Positions 19,703 to 29,390 of a stretch of 64,000 nt of DNA are shown piece by piece; the stretch's first letter is position 1, and every line of letters begins with the position of its first letter. The notes beneath the pieces were generated by a model, which was not told where the DNA came from, ran no database searches, and saw only the letters and a list, made by a program, of their open reading frames with translations. The position numbers were made by a program, and so were the translations under genes. Source of the stretch: Streptomyces akebiae (lineage in GTDB: Bacteria > Actinomycetota > Actinomycetes > Streptomycetales > Streptomycetaceae); contig NZ_CP080647.1 in assembly GCF_019599145.1 (NCBI RefSeq), forward strand, positions 1,798,001 through 1,862,000, read 5' to 3'.

Positions 19703-20470
19703 ATGGTGGAACTGAAGACGGATGAGTCGATTGACGCGATGTACGAGGCCGGGCAGGTCGTGGGCCAGGCGCTCACGGCCGTGCGGGACGCGGCCGACGT
19801 GGGGGTCTCGCTGCTCGAACTGGACGAGCTGGCCCACGAGGTGCTCCGGAAGGCCGGTGCCACCTCACCCTTCCTGGGCTACCACCCCTCGTTCGCGCCC
19901 ACGCCCTTCCCCGCGGTGCTCTGCGCCTCCGTGAACGACGCGATCGTGCACGGCATCCCCACCTCGTACCGGCTGCGCGACGGGGACCTCGTGTCCCTCG
20001 ACTTCGGCGCACAACTGGGCGGCTGGGCCGGGGACTCGGCGATCAGCTTCGCGGTGGGGGCGCCGCGCGCGGCCGACCTCCGGCTCGTCGAGACAGCCGA
20101 ACGCGCCCTCGCGGCGGGCATCGAGGCGGCCGTCGTCGGCAACCGCATCGGCGACATCGCACACGCGATCGGCACCGTGTGCCGGGCCGCCGGATACGGC
20201 ATCCCCGACGGGTTCGGCGGGCACGGCATCGGGCGCGAGATGCACGAGGACCCGGGCGTCCCGAACGAGGGGCGCCCCGGGCGGGGGATGAAGCTGCGGC
20301 ACGGGATGGTCCTGGCGATCGAGCCGATGCTGATCGGCGGGGGCACGGACGGGTACCACGCGGCCCCGGACGGCTGGACGCTGTGCACGAACGACGGGTC
20401 CCGGGCGGCGCACGTGGAGCACACGGTGGCCATCACGGAGGCGGGGCCGCGGGTGCTGACCGCGCGGTGA
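19703..20470 (+). CDS. map: Type I methionine aminopeptidase
   Basis: A 255-residue pita-bread metallopeptidase removing N-terminal Met. Metal ligands are visible as Asp in SLDFGAQLGGWAGDSA, His in GGHGIGREMHEDPGVPN, Glu in AIEPML and the C-terminal Glu in HVEHTVAIT. ATG 19703 is preferred over 19679 since TATAGT lies seven bases upstream. Streptomycetes have another housekeeping copy near the ribosomal operon; this one, next to an XRE gene, is probably an extra copy with its own control. Confidence 0.9.
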   Translation: MVELKTDESIDAMYEAGQVVGQALTAVRDAADVGVSLLELDELAHEVLRKAGATSPFLGYHPSFAPTPFPAVLCASVNDAIVHGIPTSYRLRDGDLVSLDFGAQLGGWAGDSAISFAVGAPRAADLRLVETAERALAAGIEAAVVGNRIGDIAHAIGTVCRAAGYGIPDGFGGHGIGREMHEDPGVPNEGRPGRGMKLRHGMVLAIEPMLIGGGTDGYHAAPDGWTLCTNDGSRAAHVEHTVAITEAGPRVLTAR

Positions 20471-20541
20471 GGTTTCTCTTCACAGGCCACCAGGCCGTTG
20501 AGGGGGCCGGCAGCGGGTGAGTGGGGGTTGCTCGCGCAGTT

Positions 20542-20593
20542 CCCCGCGTCCCTGAAGGCACGGGGCGCGGCCCGTGCCTTCAGGAACGCGGGG
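20542..20593 (+). terminator. Long 23-bp hairpin downstream of map
   Basis: Arms 20542-20564 and 20571-20593 are complementary at 22 of 23 positions (CCCCGCGTCCCTGAAGG side) around loop GCGCGG. It lies 71 bp after the map stop and 80 bp before the Clp start. The sequence resembles the intergenic GC-hairpin repeats scattered through Streptomyces genomes. Confidence 0.65.
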
Positions 20594-20672
20594 CCCGATG
20601 CTTGAGGGGGTGCGAACCCAAACCCCATCGCCCCACGGTGTAGTACCCCGACGCACGGGAACCCGGGGGCGA

Positions 20673-23252
20673 ATGAACAGCGGATTCCCGGGGCCGGAGG
20701 GCTACGGTCCGGACCCCTTCACTGAGTTCTTCGCCCGTTTCTTCGGCGGCCCGCGCCCGCAGCGGATCGAGATCGGCCGGCTGATGAGCGGCCAGGCCCG
20801 CCAGTTGGTGGCCGACGCGGCGGCGTACGCGGCGCGGCACGGCAGTACCGACCTGGACACCCAGCATCTGCTGCGCGCCGCGCTGACCGCCGAGCCGACC
20901 CGAAGTCTGGTGGCCCGCGCGGGCGCCGATCCCGACGCGCTGGCCGGCGCGATCGACGAGCGGTCTGGACCGGAGCGGCACAAACCCGGCCAGGGCCCGG
21001 CGCCCGCGTCGCTCGCGCTGACCCCGGCGGTCAAACGTGCGCTGCTGGACGCGCACGAACTGGCCCGGGTCACCGGCTCCGGCCACATCGGCCCCGAACA
21101 CGTCCTCAGCGCCCTCGCCGCCAACCCGGACTCGGCCGCCGCACACATCCTCGGCGCCGCGCGCCTGTCGGCCGGAGCCCTGCCGCCGGACGCGGCGGAC
21201 CCGTCGGCACCGACCCCGCCCGTGGGGATCCCCCTGTCCGGGTTCCCGCGCTCCGACCTGCCGCGCCGCTCCGCCACCGCCACCCCGACGCTCGACAAGT
21301 ACGGCCGCGATCTGACCGACCTCGCCCTCCAGGGCCGTATCGACCCGGTCATCGGACGGGAGGCCGAGATCGAGCAGACCGTCGAGGTGCTGTCCCGGCG
21401 CGGCAAGAACAACCCGGTGCTGATCGGTGAGGCGGGCGTCGGCAAGACCGCGATCGTGGAAGGCCTGGCCCAGCGCATCGCCGAGGGGGACGTGCCCGAT
21501 GTGCTGGCCGGGCGCCGGGTGGTCGCCCTGGATCTGTCCGGCGTGGTCGCCGGGACCCGTTACCGGGGCGACTTCGAGGAGCGGCTCACCGACATCGTCG
21601 ACGAGATCCGTGCGCACTCCGCCGAACTGGTCGTCTTCATCGACGAGTTGCACACCGTCGTGGGCGCCGGCTCGGGCGAGGGCAGCGCGATGGACGCCGG
21701 CAACATCCTCAAGCCGGCCCTGGCGCGCGGCGAGCTGAACATCGTCGGGGCCACGACGCTGGAGGAGTACCGGCGGATCGAGCGGGACGCGGCGCTGGCC
21801 CGCCGGTTCCAGCCGGTGCTGGTCCCCGAACCGGACGGCGACGACGCCCTGGAGATCCTGCGCGGGCTGCGCGACCGCTACGAGGCCCATCACCAGGTCC
21901 GCTACACGGACGAGGCACTGGCGGCCGCCGTGGAACTGTCCAACCGCTATCTCACCGACCGCCGGTTGCCCGACAAGGCCATCGACCTGATGGACCAGGC
22001 CGGGGCCCGGGTCCGGCTGCGGGCCCGGACGAAGGGCACGGACGTACGGGCTCTGGAGCGGGAGATCGAGCAGCTGACCCGGGACAAGGACCAGGCGGTC
22101 ACGGGTGAGCGGTACGAGCAGGCGACGCGGCTGCGGGACCGGATCGGGGAGTTGCGGGAGCGGATCGACGCCGGGCGCGATCGGGCGCGGGCCGACGACG
22201 GGCAGGGCCTGGAGATCGGTCCCGAGGACATCGCCGAGGTCGTCTCCCGGCAGACCGGCATCCCCGTCAGCAGCCTCACCCAGGAGGAACGGGAACGGCT
22301 GCTGGGTCTCGCGGAGCGGCTGCGTCGGCGGGTCGTCGGGCAGGACGAGGCGGTGAGCGTGGTGGCGGACGCCGTGCTGCGTTCACGCGCCGGGCTCGCC
22401 AGTCCCGAACGGCCGATCGGCAGCTTCCTGTTCCTGGGCCCGACCGGCGTCGGCAAGACGGAGCTGGCCCGGGCTCTGGCGGAGGCCCTCTTCGGCAGCG
22501 AGGACCGGATGGTGCGGCTCGACATGAGCGAGTACCAGGAACGGCACACGCTCAGTCGGCTGGTCGGGGCCCCGCCCGGTTACGTCGGCCACGAGGAGGC
22601 GGGCCAGCTGACCGAGACCGTACGCCGCCACCCGTACTCGCTGTTGTTGCTGGACGAGGTGGAGAAGGCCCACCCGGACGTCTTCAACCTGCTGCTCCAG
22701 GTGCTCGACGACGGCCGGCTCACCGACGCCCAGGGCCGCACGGTCGACTTCACCAACGCCGTGGTCGTCATGACGAGCAACCTGGGCTCGGAGGCCATCG
22801 GCCGGGGCGGGTCGGGGCTGGGCTTCTCGGCGGGCGGCGCCGAGGCGGACGAGGAGGACCGACGGGAGCGGATCCTGCGGCCGCTCAGGGAGCACTTCCG
22901 GCCCGAGTTCCTCAACCGCATCGACGAGATCGTCGTCTTCCGCCGGCTCGACGACGACCAACTGCGCCGGATCACCCACCTGTTGCTGGAGGGGACGCGG
23001 CTGCGGCTGCACGCGCGGGGCGTCCGGATCGAGTTCGACGAGGAGGCCGTCGACCATCTCGCCCGTCACGGCCACCAACCCGAGTACGGCGCCCGGCCGT
23101 TGCGCCGCACGATCCAGCGGGAGGTCGACAACCCCCTGTCCCGGCTGCTGCTCGACGGGCGACTGCCGTCCGGCAGCCGGGTGGTGGCGGAGGTGGAGGA
23201 CGGGCGGCTGGCCTTCCGTACGACGCCGCCCGCCTCCGAGGGCACTACCTGA
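20673..23252 (+). CDS. ClpC-like AAA+ unfoldase
   Basis: An 859-residue Hsp100 protein with two ATPase modules. First: GEAGVGKT (about residue 252), [25 protein letters not shown] and [10 protein letters not shown]. Second: [20 protein letters not shown] (about 589), [43 protein letters not shown] and [12 protein letters not shown]. The middle domain is short (ClpC-like), with a UVR-like [21 protein letters not shown]. The N-terminus is atypical: a Phe-rich [15 protein letters not shown] leads a Clp-N pair. It unfolds proteins for ClpP or disaggregates them. Its stop overlaps the convergent ggt stop by eight bases. Confidence 0.9.
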   Translation: MNSGFPGPEGYGPDPFTEFFARFFGGPRPQRIEIGRLMSGQARQLVADAAAYAARHGSTDLDTQHLLRAALTAEPTRSLVARAGADPDALAGAIDERSGPERHKPGQGPAPASLALTPAVKRALLDAHELARVTGSGHIGPEHVLSALAANPDSAAAHILGAARLSAGALPPDAADPSAPTPPVGIPLSGFPRSDLPRRSATATPTLDKYGRDLTDLALQGRIDPVIGREAEIEQTVEVLSRRGKNNPVLIGEAGVGKTAIVEGLAQRIAEGDVPDVLAGRRVVALDLSGVVAGTRYRGDFEERLTDIVDEIRAHSAELVVFIDELHTVVGAGSGEGSAMDAGNILKPALARGELNIVGATTLEEYRRIERDAALARRFQPVLVPEPDGDDALEILRGLRDRYEAHHQVRYTDEALAAAVELSNRYLTDRRLPDKAIDLMDQAGARVRLRARTKGTDVRALEREIEQLTRDKDQAVTGERYEQATRLRDRIGELRERIDAGRDRARADDGQGLEIGPEDIAEVVSRQTGIPVSSLTQEERERLLGLAERLRRRVVGQDEAVSVVADAVLRSRAGLASPERPIGSFLFLGPTGVGKTELARALAEALFGSEDRMVRLDMSEYQERHTLSRLVGAPPGYVGHEEAGQLTETVRRHPYSLLLLDEVEKAHPDVFNLLLQVLDDGRLTDAQGRTVDFTNAVVVMTSNLGSEAIGRGGSGLGFSAGGAEADEEDRRERILRPLREHFRPEFLNRIDEIVVFRRLDDDQLRRITHLLLEGTRLRLHARGVRIEFDEEAVDHLARHGHQPEYGARPLRRTIQREVDNPLSRLLLDGRLPSGSRVVAEVEDGRLAFRTTPPASEGTT

Positions 23253-25050
23253 CGGGGTGCACGACCATCGCCGCGCCGCCCCCGCGTCGTACGGTCTCCG
23301 CGGCGGCCAGCCACTTGCCGTTCGACAGACGCTGGACGGCGGTGGCCGCCCCGATCTCCGGGTTCTGCCGGAAGCCGTGTCCGATGGCTTCGAGTTCCGT
23401 CTTCAACGGGCTGTTCCACAGGCCCGGTTCGAGTTCGGTGGTGGTCTGGTTGCGCTGACTGGCGCGCGGCGCGGCGATCGCGTCCACCAGGGGCAGACCC
23501 CGGTCGAGGAAGCCGGTCAGGGTCTGCAGCACGGTCGTGATGATGGTCGCGCCGCCGGGTGAGCCGAGCGCCACCACGGGCTTGCCGTGCTTGTCGAGCA
23601 CGATCGTCGGCGACATCGACGAGCGCGGCCGCTTGCCCGGCCCCGGCAGGTTGGGGTCGTGCACGGCCGGGTTGGCCGGGGTGAAGGAGAAGTCCGTCAG
23701 CTCGTTGTTGAGCAGGAAGCCCCGGCCCGGCACGGTGATGCCGCTGCCACCGGTCTGCTCGATGGTGAGGGTGTAGGAGACGACGTCGCCCCACTTGTCG
23801 GCGACCGTGAGATGGGTCGTGCTGTCACCCTCGTACGTCGTCGGCGCGGCCGTACCGCCGGTCGCGCAGGGCGTGGGGTTGCGCGGATCGCCCGGTGCGA
23901 CGGGGCTGGTGAGGACCGCGTCGTCCTTGATCAGGCACTCACGGGAGTCGGCGAACCGCTGCGAGAGCAGTTCCTTGGTCGGTACGTCCTCGAAGGCGGG
24001 GTCACCGACCCAGCGGCCCCGGTCGGCGAACGCGATCCGGCTGGCCTCGATGTAGCGGTGCAGGTACTGGACGTCGCTCGCCCGGGAGAGGTCGGTCCGC
24101 TCCAGGATGTTGAGCGCCTCGGCGACCGTGGTGCCGCCGGAGGAGGAGGGCGCCATCCCGTAGACGCCGAGGCCGCGGTACGACGTCCTGGTAGGAGCCT
24201 GGCGCTTGGCGCGGTACTGGGCGAGGTCGGCCGTCGTCAGGTCGCCGGGGCGGGCGTTGTAGCCCGAACTCGGGTCCACCGGCGGCTTGTTGACCGTGTC
24301 GACGATGTCCTGGGCGAGGTCGCCCCGGTAGAGGGCGTCGACGCCCTTGCGGCCCAACTCGGCGTAGGTGCGCGCCAGGTCGGGGTTCTTGAGGGTCGAG
24401 CCGACCACCGGGAGCTCGCCGCCGGGGAGGTACAGGTCGACCGTGGCGGGGAAGTTGCGGAACCGGGCCTCGTTGGCGGCGGTCTGGGAGCGGAAGGTCG
24501 CGTCGACGGTGAAACCGTCGCGGGCGAGCTTCTCGGCGGGCTTCAGCAGGGTGCCGAGCGGCCTGCTGCCCCAACTCCTCAGCGCCGTCTGCCAGGTCGC
24601 CGGGGTGCCGGGCGTGCCGACGCTCAGCCCGCTGGTGACGGCCTCCGCGAACGGGATCGGCTGCCCGTTCTCCAGGAAGAGGTCCTCGCCGGCGCTCAGG
24701 GGCGCCGTCTCGCGGCCGTCGATGGTGTGCACGGACCGTGACCCGGCGTCGTAGTAGACGAAGTAGCCGCCACCGCCGATGCCCGCCGAGTACGGCTCGG
24801 TGACACCGAGCGCGGCGGCCGTGGCGACCGCCGCGTCCACCGCGTTGCCGCCCTTGCGGAGCACCTCGATCCCGGCGGCGGAGGCGTCCGGGTCGACACT
24901 GGACACGGCGCCTCCGTAGCCGACGGCGACCGGGGTCTTCGGGACGGTGTCCGTCGCGGCGGAGGTCGGCGGGGCCGCCCCCACCGTCATCACGGCGGAC
25001 GTCGCCGCCAGTACAGCCAGTTTCCGCGCGACAGGGCGACGCAGACGCAT
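23245..25050 (-). CDS. ggt: Secreted gamma-glutamyltransferase
   Basis: A 601-residue precursor: residues 1-32 are a Sec-type signal peptide (RRPVARKLAVLAATSAVMTV ending near TSA-A). Arg in DGRETAP (111-117) binds the substrate carboxylate. Thr411 of DSTTHLTVADKWGD is the autoprocessing nucleophile, and PRSSMSPTIV plus GSPGGATIITTVLQ are the conserved C-terminal motifs. It cleaves extracellular glutathione and gamma-glutamyl compounds. GGAGG five bases upstream fixes the ATG at 25050. Convergent with the Clp gene. Confidence 0.92.
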   Translation of the reverse strand: MRLRRPVARKLAVLAATSAVMTVGAAPPTSAATDTVPKTPVAVGYGGAVSSVDPDASAAGIEVLRKGGNAVDAAVATAAALGVTEPYSAGIGGGGYFVYYDAGSRSVHTIDGRETAPLSAGEDLFLENGQPIPFAEAVTSGLSVGTPGTPATWQTALRSWGSRPLGTLLKPAEKLARDGFTVDATFRSQTAANEARFRNFPATVDLYLPGGELPVVGSTLKNPDLARTYAELGRKGVDALYRGDLAQDIVDTVNKPPVDPSSGYNARPGDLTTADLAQYRAKRQAPTRTSYRGLGVYGMAPSSSGGTTVAEALNILERTDLSRASDVQYLHRYIEASRIAFADRGRWVGDPAFEDVPTKELLSQRFADSRECLIKDDAVLTSPVAPGDPRNPTPCATGGTAAPTTYEGDSTTHLTVADKWGDVVSYTLTIEQTGGSGITVPGRGFLLNNELTDFSFTPANPAVHDPNLPGPGKRPRSSMSPTIVLDKHGKPVVALGSPGGATIITTVLQTLTGFLDRGLPLVDAIAAPRASQRNQTTTELEPGLWNSPLKTELEAIGHGFRQNPEIGAATAVQRLSNGKWLAAAETVRRGGGAAMVVHPVR

Positions 25051-25181
25051 CCGTACCTCCAGTCCAGGACCGTCCGCGCAGACTAACGCGGTTGCCATGG
25101 TCCCGTCAGGAGGCGCTCCGGAGCTCCGAACCGGACATGGATTCGAGCACTGTTCGACGGCGCCCGCTACCATGCGCGGCC

Positions 25182-25937
25182 ATGAATGACGACGTGCGCA
25201 ATATCGTCCTCGGCGTGATCGCGGCGGGGCTCAGTGCCTCGCTGGGGTGGTTCGTCCGGACGTATCTGTGGAGGCGGAAGCTCCGACGCAAGCAGGCGTT
25301 CTTCGGGCTGCCGGACAACTCCGAGTCCCTGCTGGTGGTCAGCCGTGATCCGTCGAGCGCGAATCTGGCGGTGCACCGCTTCGACGTGTTCGCGTTGTTG
25401 GAGCTCTCCGCACTGATCAAGGACTGTGGAGCGCACGCCCAGATCATCACCCAGGACGCGGCCCAGCAGGGGTTCGGCGAGCGGACCGAGTTCTGCGTGG
25501 GCGGGCCCGGCTCCAACCGGCGCATGGCCGCTCATATCACGGCGATGCTGCCGGGCATCCATTTCAACCTCGACCCCGAACCCGGCCCCGACCGGGCAGC
25601 CCTGCACATAGGCAGCGAGCGCTACCGTCTGGACCCCGGCGTCACCGAGCACGTGATCCTGGCCCGCCTCACCACCGGCCAGCCGGACCAGGCCAGGCCC
25701 GTCTTTCTCTTCTGCGGTCAGCGGGCGATCACCAACCAGGCCGCTACGCGCTATCTGGCCCGTAACCATGAGCGCCTGCACCGCAAGTACGGCACCGGTT
25801 CGTTCGTCCTCCTGCTGAAGGTCGTCAACTCGCAGGCATACGGCCCCGATGTGGTCGAACTCGTGTCGGACGTCACCCGAGCGGCCCAGACCCCGGCACC
25901 GACCGCCCCCGCCCAGGTCTCGCACCGCGCCCCATAG
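25182..25937 (+). CDS. Membrane-anchored protein of unknown function
   Basis: A 251-residue protein. Residues 6-27 (NIVLGVIAAGLSASLGWFVR) are one membrane helix followed by a basic stretch, so the rest is cytoplasmic. The soluble part alternates beta and alpha with a conspicuous CVGGPGSNRRM and later VFLFCGQRAITNQAATRYLA, which suggests a nucleotide-binding-like sensor fold, but I cannot name the family. ATG 25182 directly precedes the hydrophobic helix. Flanked by divergent ggt and the exported hydrolase. Confidence 0.65.
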   Translation: MNDDVRNIVLGVIAAGLSASLGWFVRTYLWRRKLRRKQAFFGLPDNSESLLVVSRDPSSANLAVHRFDVFALLELSALIKDCGAHAQIITQDAAQQGFGERTEFCVGGPGSNRRMAAHITAMLPGIHFNLDPEPGPDRAALHIGSERYRLDPGVTEHVILARLTTGQPDQARPVFLFCGQRAITNQAATRYLARNHERLHRKYGTGSFVLLLKVVNSQAYGPDVVELVSDVTRAAQTPAPTAPAQVSHRAP

Positions 25938-25951
25938 TTCACCGCCGAACG

Positions 25952-26009
25952 TTACCGTCACGTAACTTACCGAGGAGTTACTTCCGGTAAGGGCGTCCGG
26001 TTACCGTCG
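25952..26009 (+). promoter_or_regulatory. Inverted and direct GTTACCG repeats upstream of exported hydrolase
   Basis: GTTACCGTC occurs at 25952 and 26001. GTTAC and GTAAC (25952-25956 and 25963-25967) form a small palindrome, and CTTACCG (25967-25973) with CGGTAAG (25986-25992) another, 12 bp apart. All lie within 95 bp of the GTG at 26045, a compact candidate operator. GAGGAG (26031-26036) is the ribosome-binding site. Confidence 0.45.
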
Positions 26010-26044
26010 GGTCACTTTGCACTTACACGAGTGAGGAGCGACCC

Positions 26045-27643
26045 GTGAGACACCCGCACGTCACCACATCGCGTACGACCAGGGCACTGCGGACAAGCGC
26101 CGTGGGCGCCGTCTCGGCCACCCTGGTCGCCGGCACGGCCCTCGGCCTCGCCCCCGCCGCCCAGGCGGCGTCCGGCGCCACAGCGGCCCCCACCACCCGT
26201 TTCGTCGACATCGAGGGCGAGGGCGGGACCGTCCTCAAGGCCAATGTCGTCGCACCCGCCGACACCTCACGCGCCTACCCGCTCCTCGTCCTGCCCACGA
26301 GCTGGGGCCTGCCCCAGGTCGAATATCTGGCCCAGGCCCGGAAGCTGGCCGACGCGGGCTACGTCGTGGTCGGTTACAACGTGCGCGGCTTCTGGGAATC
26401 CGGTGGATACATAGAGGTCGCGGGGCCACCCGACACCGCCGACGCCTCCAAGGTGATCGACTGGGCGCTCGCCAACACCCCGGCCGACGCCGCGCACATC
26501 GGCATGGCGGGGCTGTCGTACGGGGCGGGCATCAGTCTGCTCACCGCCGCGCACGACAAGCGCGTCAAGGCCGTGGCCGCGCTGAGCGGCTGGGCGGACC
26601 TGATCGACTCCATCTACGGCGGACGCACCCAGCACCTCCAGGCGGCCGCCCTGCTGGACGGCGCGGGGCGGATCACCGGCCGCCAGGGCCCCGAGATCCA
26701 GCAGATCTTCAAGAACTTCTACGCCTCCGACCTGGCGAAGGAGGAAGAGATGATCGCCTGGGGGAAGAAACGTTCCCCCGAGACGTATTTGGACCAGCTC
26801 AACACCCACGGCACGGCCGTCATGCTCGCCAACGCCTGGGGCGACTCGATCTTCCCGCCCAACCAGTACGCCGACTTCTACGAGAAGCTCACCGGCCCCA
26901 AGCGGCTGGAGCTGCGCCCCGGCGACCACGCCACCACGGAACTCACCGGCCTGTTCGGCCTGCCCAACGACGTGTGGACGGACACCCGGCGCTGGTTCGA
27001 CCGCTATCTGAAGGGCACCGCCAACGGCATCGACCGTGAGCAGCCCGTCCAGCTCAAGTCCCGTACGGGCGGCGCCTTCGAGGGCTACCCGGACTGGAAG
27101 TCGGTCACCGCCACCCGGAAGAAGATCGCCCTGGCGAGCGGCACCACGATCCGCGCGAACGTCGACTCGGGCGCGAACGGCGGGGTCGTCTTCCTCTCCA
27201 GCATCCTGGACCAGGTGGCCCAACTCCCGCCCGTGGCCTCGATACCGCTGCTGCCGCGTCGCTGGGCGGCCGTGTGGCAGTCGGAGAAGTACCCGACGCC
27301 GCAGGCCGTGCGCGGCACCGCGAAGCTGCACACCACGGTGACGGCCACCAAGGAGAGCGGCACCCTCGTCGCGTACCTGTACGACGTGGGCCCGCTCGGC
27401 CTCGGCAAGCTGGTCAGCCACGCGCCGTACACCTTCCACGGCGAGACACCCGGCCGTCCGTTCGGCGTGGACCTGGAGTTGCTCTCCACGGCCTACGACG
27501 TTCCGGCGGGCCACCGTCTCGCCCTGGTCGTCGACACGGTCGACCCGCTCTACATCGAGCACAACCCGACCGGCGCGCAGCTGACCTTCTCCTCGCCGCC
27601 GAACGACCCGTCGTACGTGTCGATCCCGCTGCGCGAGCAGTGA
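26045..27643 (+). CDS. Exported alpha/beta hydrolase, CocE/X-prolyl dipeptidyl peptidase-like
   Basis: A 532-residue protein with a twin-arginine-free signal peptide (residues 1-40, ending AAQAAS). The hydrolase domain has GYNVRGFWESGG, the nucleophile Ser in GMAGLSYGAGISLL, an Asp near NAWGDSIFP and His in RPGDHATTE. The C-terminal 200 residues form the jelly-roll domain of the X-Pro dipeptidyl-peptidase/cocaine-esterase group (VAYLYDVGPLG, AGHRLALVVDTVDP). Likely a secreted esterase or peptidase; substrate unknown. Confidence 0.85.
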   Translation: MRHPHVTTSRTTRALRTSAVGAVSATLVAGTALGLAPAAQAASGATAAPTTRFVDIEGEGGTVLKANVVAPADTSRAYPLLVLPTSWGLPQVEYLAQARKLADAGYVVVGYNVRGFWESGGYIEVAGPPDTADASKVIDWALANTPADAAHIGMAGLSYGAGISLLTAAHDKRVKAVAALSGWADLIDSIYGGRTQHLQAAALLDGAGRITGRQGPEIQQIFKNFYASDLAKEEEMIAWGKKRSPETYLDQLNTHGTAVMLANAWGDSIFPPNQYADFYEKLTGPKRLELRPGDHATTELTGLFGLPNDVWTDTRRWFDRYLKGTANGIDREQPVQLKSRTGGAFEGYPDWKSVTATRKKIALASGTTIRANVDSGANGGVVFLSSILDQVAQLPPVASIPLLPRRWAAVWQSEKYPTPQAVRGTAKLHTTVTATKESGTLVAYLYDVGPLGLGKLVSHAPYTFHGETPGRPFGVDLELLSTAYDVPAGHRLALVVDTVDPLYIEHNPTGAQLTFSSPPNDPSYVSIPLREQ

Positions 27644-27798
27644 TCTCCGGCTGCCGCCGGGCGGGCCTGGCCCATGGCCACTGCGCGCCTGGCAGCAGCG
27701 TCCCTTTTCGGCCGGGGGTGGCGTCCACGGCCTCGCTCACCCCAAGTGGATGAACCGCTCATCGTAGTCGAGGCCCGCGGCCGGTCCGGTGCCGGTGG

Positions 27799-28542
27799 TC
27801 AGTGCTTGAGGATCTTGGAGAGAAAGTCCTTGGCACGGTCGCTCTCCGGGCTGGTGAAGAAACCGTCCGGAGTGCGGTCCTCGACGATGCGGCCGTCCGC
27901 CATGAAGACGACGCGGTTGGCGGCCGAGCGGGCGAATCCCATCTCGTGGGTGACGACGACCATGGTCATGCCATCGCGCGCCAACTGCTGCATGACTTCG
28001 AGGACTTCGTTGATCATCTCGGGGTCGAGGGCCGACGTCGGCTCGTCGAACAGCATGACCTTGGGGTCCATGGCGAGGGCGCGGGCGATGGCCACCCGCT
28101 GCTGCTGGCCGCCGGAGAGCTGGGCCGGGTACTTCGGCGCCTGGTCGGCGAGACCGACCCGGTCCAGGAGTTCGCGCGAGCGCCGGTCGGCGTCCTCCTT
28201 CTTCCGTTTGCGGACCTTGACCTGACCGAGCGACACGTTCTGCAGGACCGTCTTGTGCGCGAAGAGGTTGAAGGACTGGAAGACCATGCCGACGTCCGCG
28301 CGGAGCGCCGCGAGGGCCTTGCCCTCGCTCGGCAGCGGCTGCCCGTCGATCCGGATCGTGCCGGAGCGGATGGGCTCCAGCCGGTTGATCGCCCGGCACA
28401 GTGTCGATTTCCCCGACCCCGACGGGCCGATGACGACGACCACCTCCCCCTTGCCGACGGTGAGGTCGATGTCCTGGAGGACATGCAGCTCGCCGAAGTA
28501 CTTGTTCACGTCCCGCATCTCGATCAGCGGTTCGACCGCCAT
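27799..28542 (-). CDS. Amino-acid ABC transporter ATP-binding protein (GluA-like)
   Basis: A 247-residue ABC ATPase. Walker [20 protein letters not shown]-loop [12 protein letters not shown], signature [16 protein letters not shown], Walker [16 protein letters not shown] and H-loop [11 protein letters not shown] are complete and closest to polar amino-acid (glutamate-type) importers. Unusually, no binding-protein or permease gene is adjacent: downstream is the convergent hydrolase and upstream an unrelated hypothetical. It must act with permeases encoded elsewhere or be a leftover of a larger operon. Confidence 0.88.
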   Translation of the reverse strand: MAVEPLIEMRDVNKYFGELHVLQDIDLTVGKGEVVVVIGPSGSGKSTLCRAINRLEPIRSGTIRIDGQPLPSEGKALAALRADVGMVFQSFNLFAHKTVLQNVSLGQVKVRKRKKEDADRRSRELLDRVGLADQAPKYPAQLSGGQQQRVAIARALAMDPKVMLFDEPTSALDPEMINEVLEVMQQLARDGMTMVVVTHEMGFARSAANRVVFMADGRIVEDRTPDGFFTSPESDRAKDFLSKILKH

Positions 28543-28692
28543 GCCCAGCCCGCCCTACTCGCCCTCGACCGTGTGGTGTCGCAGGTGCCGCAAACTATCC
28601 GCACCGAGGGGGCCTCAATACGCGACACGCACTCGCGGGGATTAGCCGTATTGTCGGGAATCGGCCGCGCCGGAGAGCGCGCGCCGGGGCCC

Positions 28693-29142
28693 TCAATGCT
28701 CGGCGACCTCGGCGTAGAGCTGGGAGAGTTCCGGTGCACCGCTGGCGGCCCACGCCTGGCCTGCCTCGACCACGTCGATCTCACGGCCGGAGTCCAGCCG
28801 CACCACGGGCTGGCCGTTGGGCCAGATCTCCCAGCGGGCGCCCGGCACGGTCCGTACGACGACCGTGCCCAGGTAGAGCCCCGCGTCGTTCCCTAGCCAG
28901 GCCACGGTCTCCTCGTCGTCGCGCCAGCGCGGGACCAACTGATCGATCGCCTCCAACGAGGCGGGGGAGTCGTCGAGTTCGACGCCGGACCGCGCGGCCT
29001 GCGCGCGCAGCAGTTCGCATTCGGAGAGGAGTTCGGCGAGTCCCTCGTGACCGTCGTCGTCACCGTCGCCGCCGGTGAACACCGCGACCCCGAACGCGGG
29101 GTCACGCCTCTTGCGCCAGTTGCCCAGGAAAGAGATGTTCAT
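28693..29142 (-). CDS. Conserved hypothetical protein (possibly DUF6278)
   Basis: A 149-residue acidic protein starting MNISFLGNWRKRRDPAFG. It has a helical middle (LAELLSECELLRAQAARSG) and a beta-rich C-terminal half (LYLGTVVVRTVPGARWEIWP and PVVRLDSGREIDVV). It resembles a small Streptomyces family that I tentatively recall as DUF6278. No catalytic motif is visible. Confidence 0.6.
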   Translation of the reverse strand: MNISFLGNWRKRRDPAFGVAVFTGGDGDDDGHEGLAELLSECELLRAQAARSGVELDDSPASLEAIDQLVPRWRDDEETVAWLGNDAGLYLGTVVVRTVPGARWEIWPNGQPVVRLDSGREIDVVEAGQAWAASGAPELSQLYAEVAEH

Positions 29143-29279
29143 GCGCTCAGCGTGTCATCCGCCTCACCCTTCGCACCACAGGCGCGCGGAAAACGCTTGT
29201 TCGCCGGGAGTTCGGCCGTGGTTCCCGCCGGCCTCATTGACGGGCCTCCGACACGTCTTTAGCTTCATGGCGCATCCGT

Positions 29280-29317
29280 CGTCATGACACCTCTGGCGTC
29301 ATGACACATCTGTCGTC
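29280..29317 (+). repeat. Tandem 17-bp repeats with GTCATGAC palindromes
   Basis: CGTCATGACACCTCTGG (29280-29296) is followed directly by CGTCATGACACATCTGT (29297-29313) and a partial CGTC. Each unit carries the palindrome GTCATGAC. They lie 75-110 bp upstream of the SGNH hydrolase start and could be an operator array. The 250-bp intergenic region holds nothing else that I can name. Confidence 0.55.
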
Positions 29318-29390
29318 TCGTCGTTGTAGCGGTGTCGCACCCGTCGGCATCGTCGCCCTCGTGGTGTTCAGCGAGCAGAAGGGATCGCGC

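Noticed and set aside
20600..20640. HAIR-like element (CTTGAG) before the Clp gene
   Set aside because: The second half-site does not match ACTCAAG; only one half is present.
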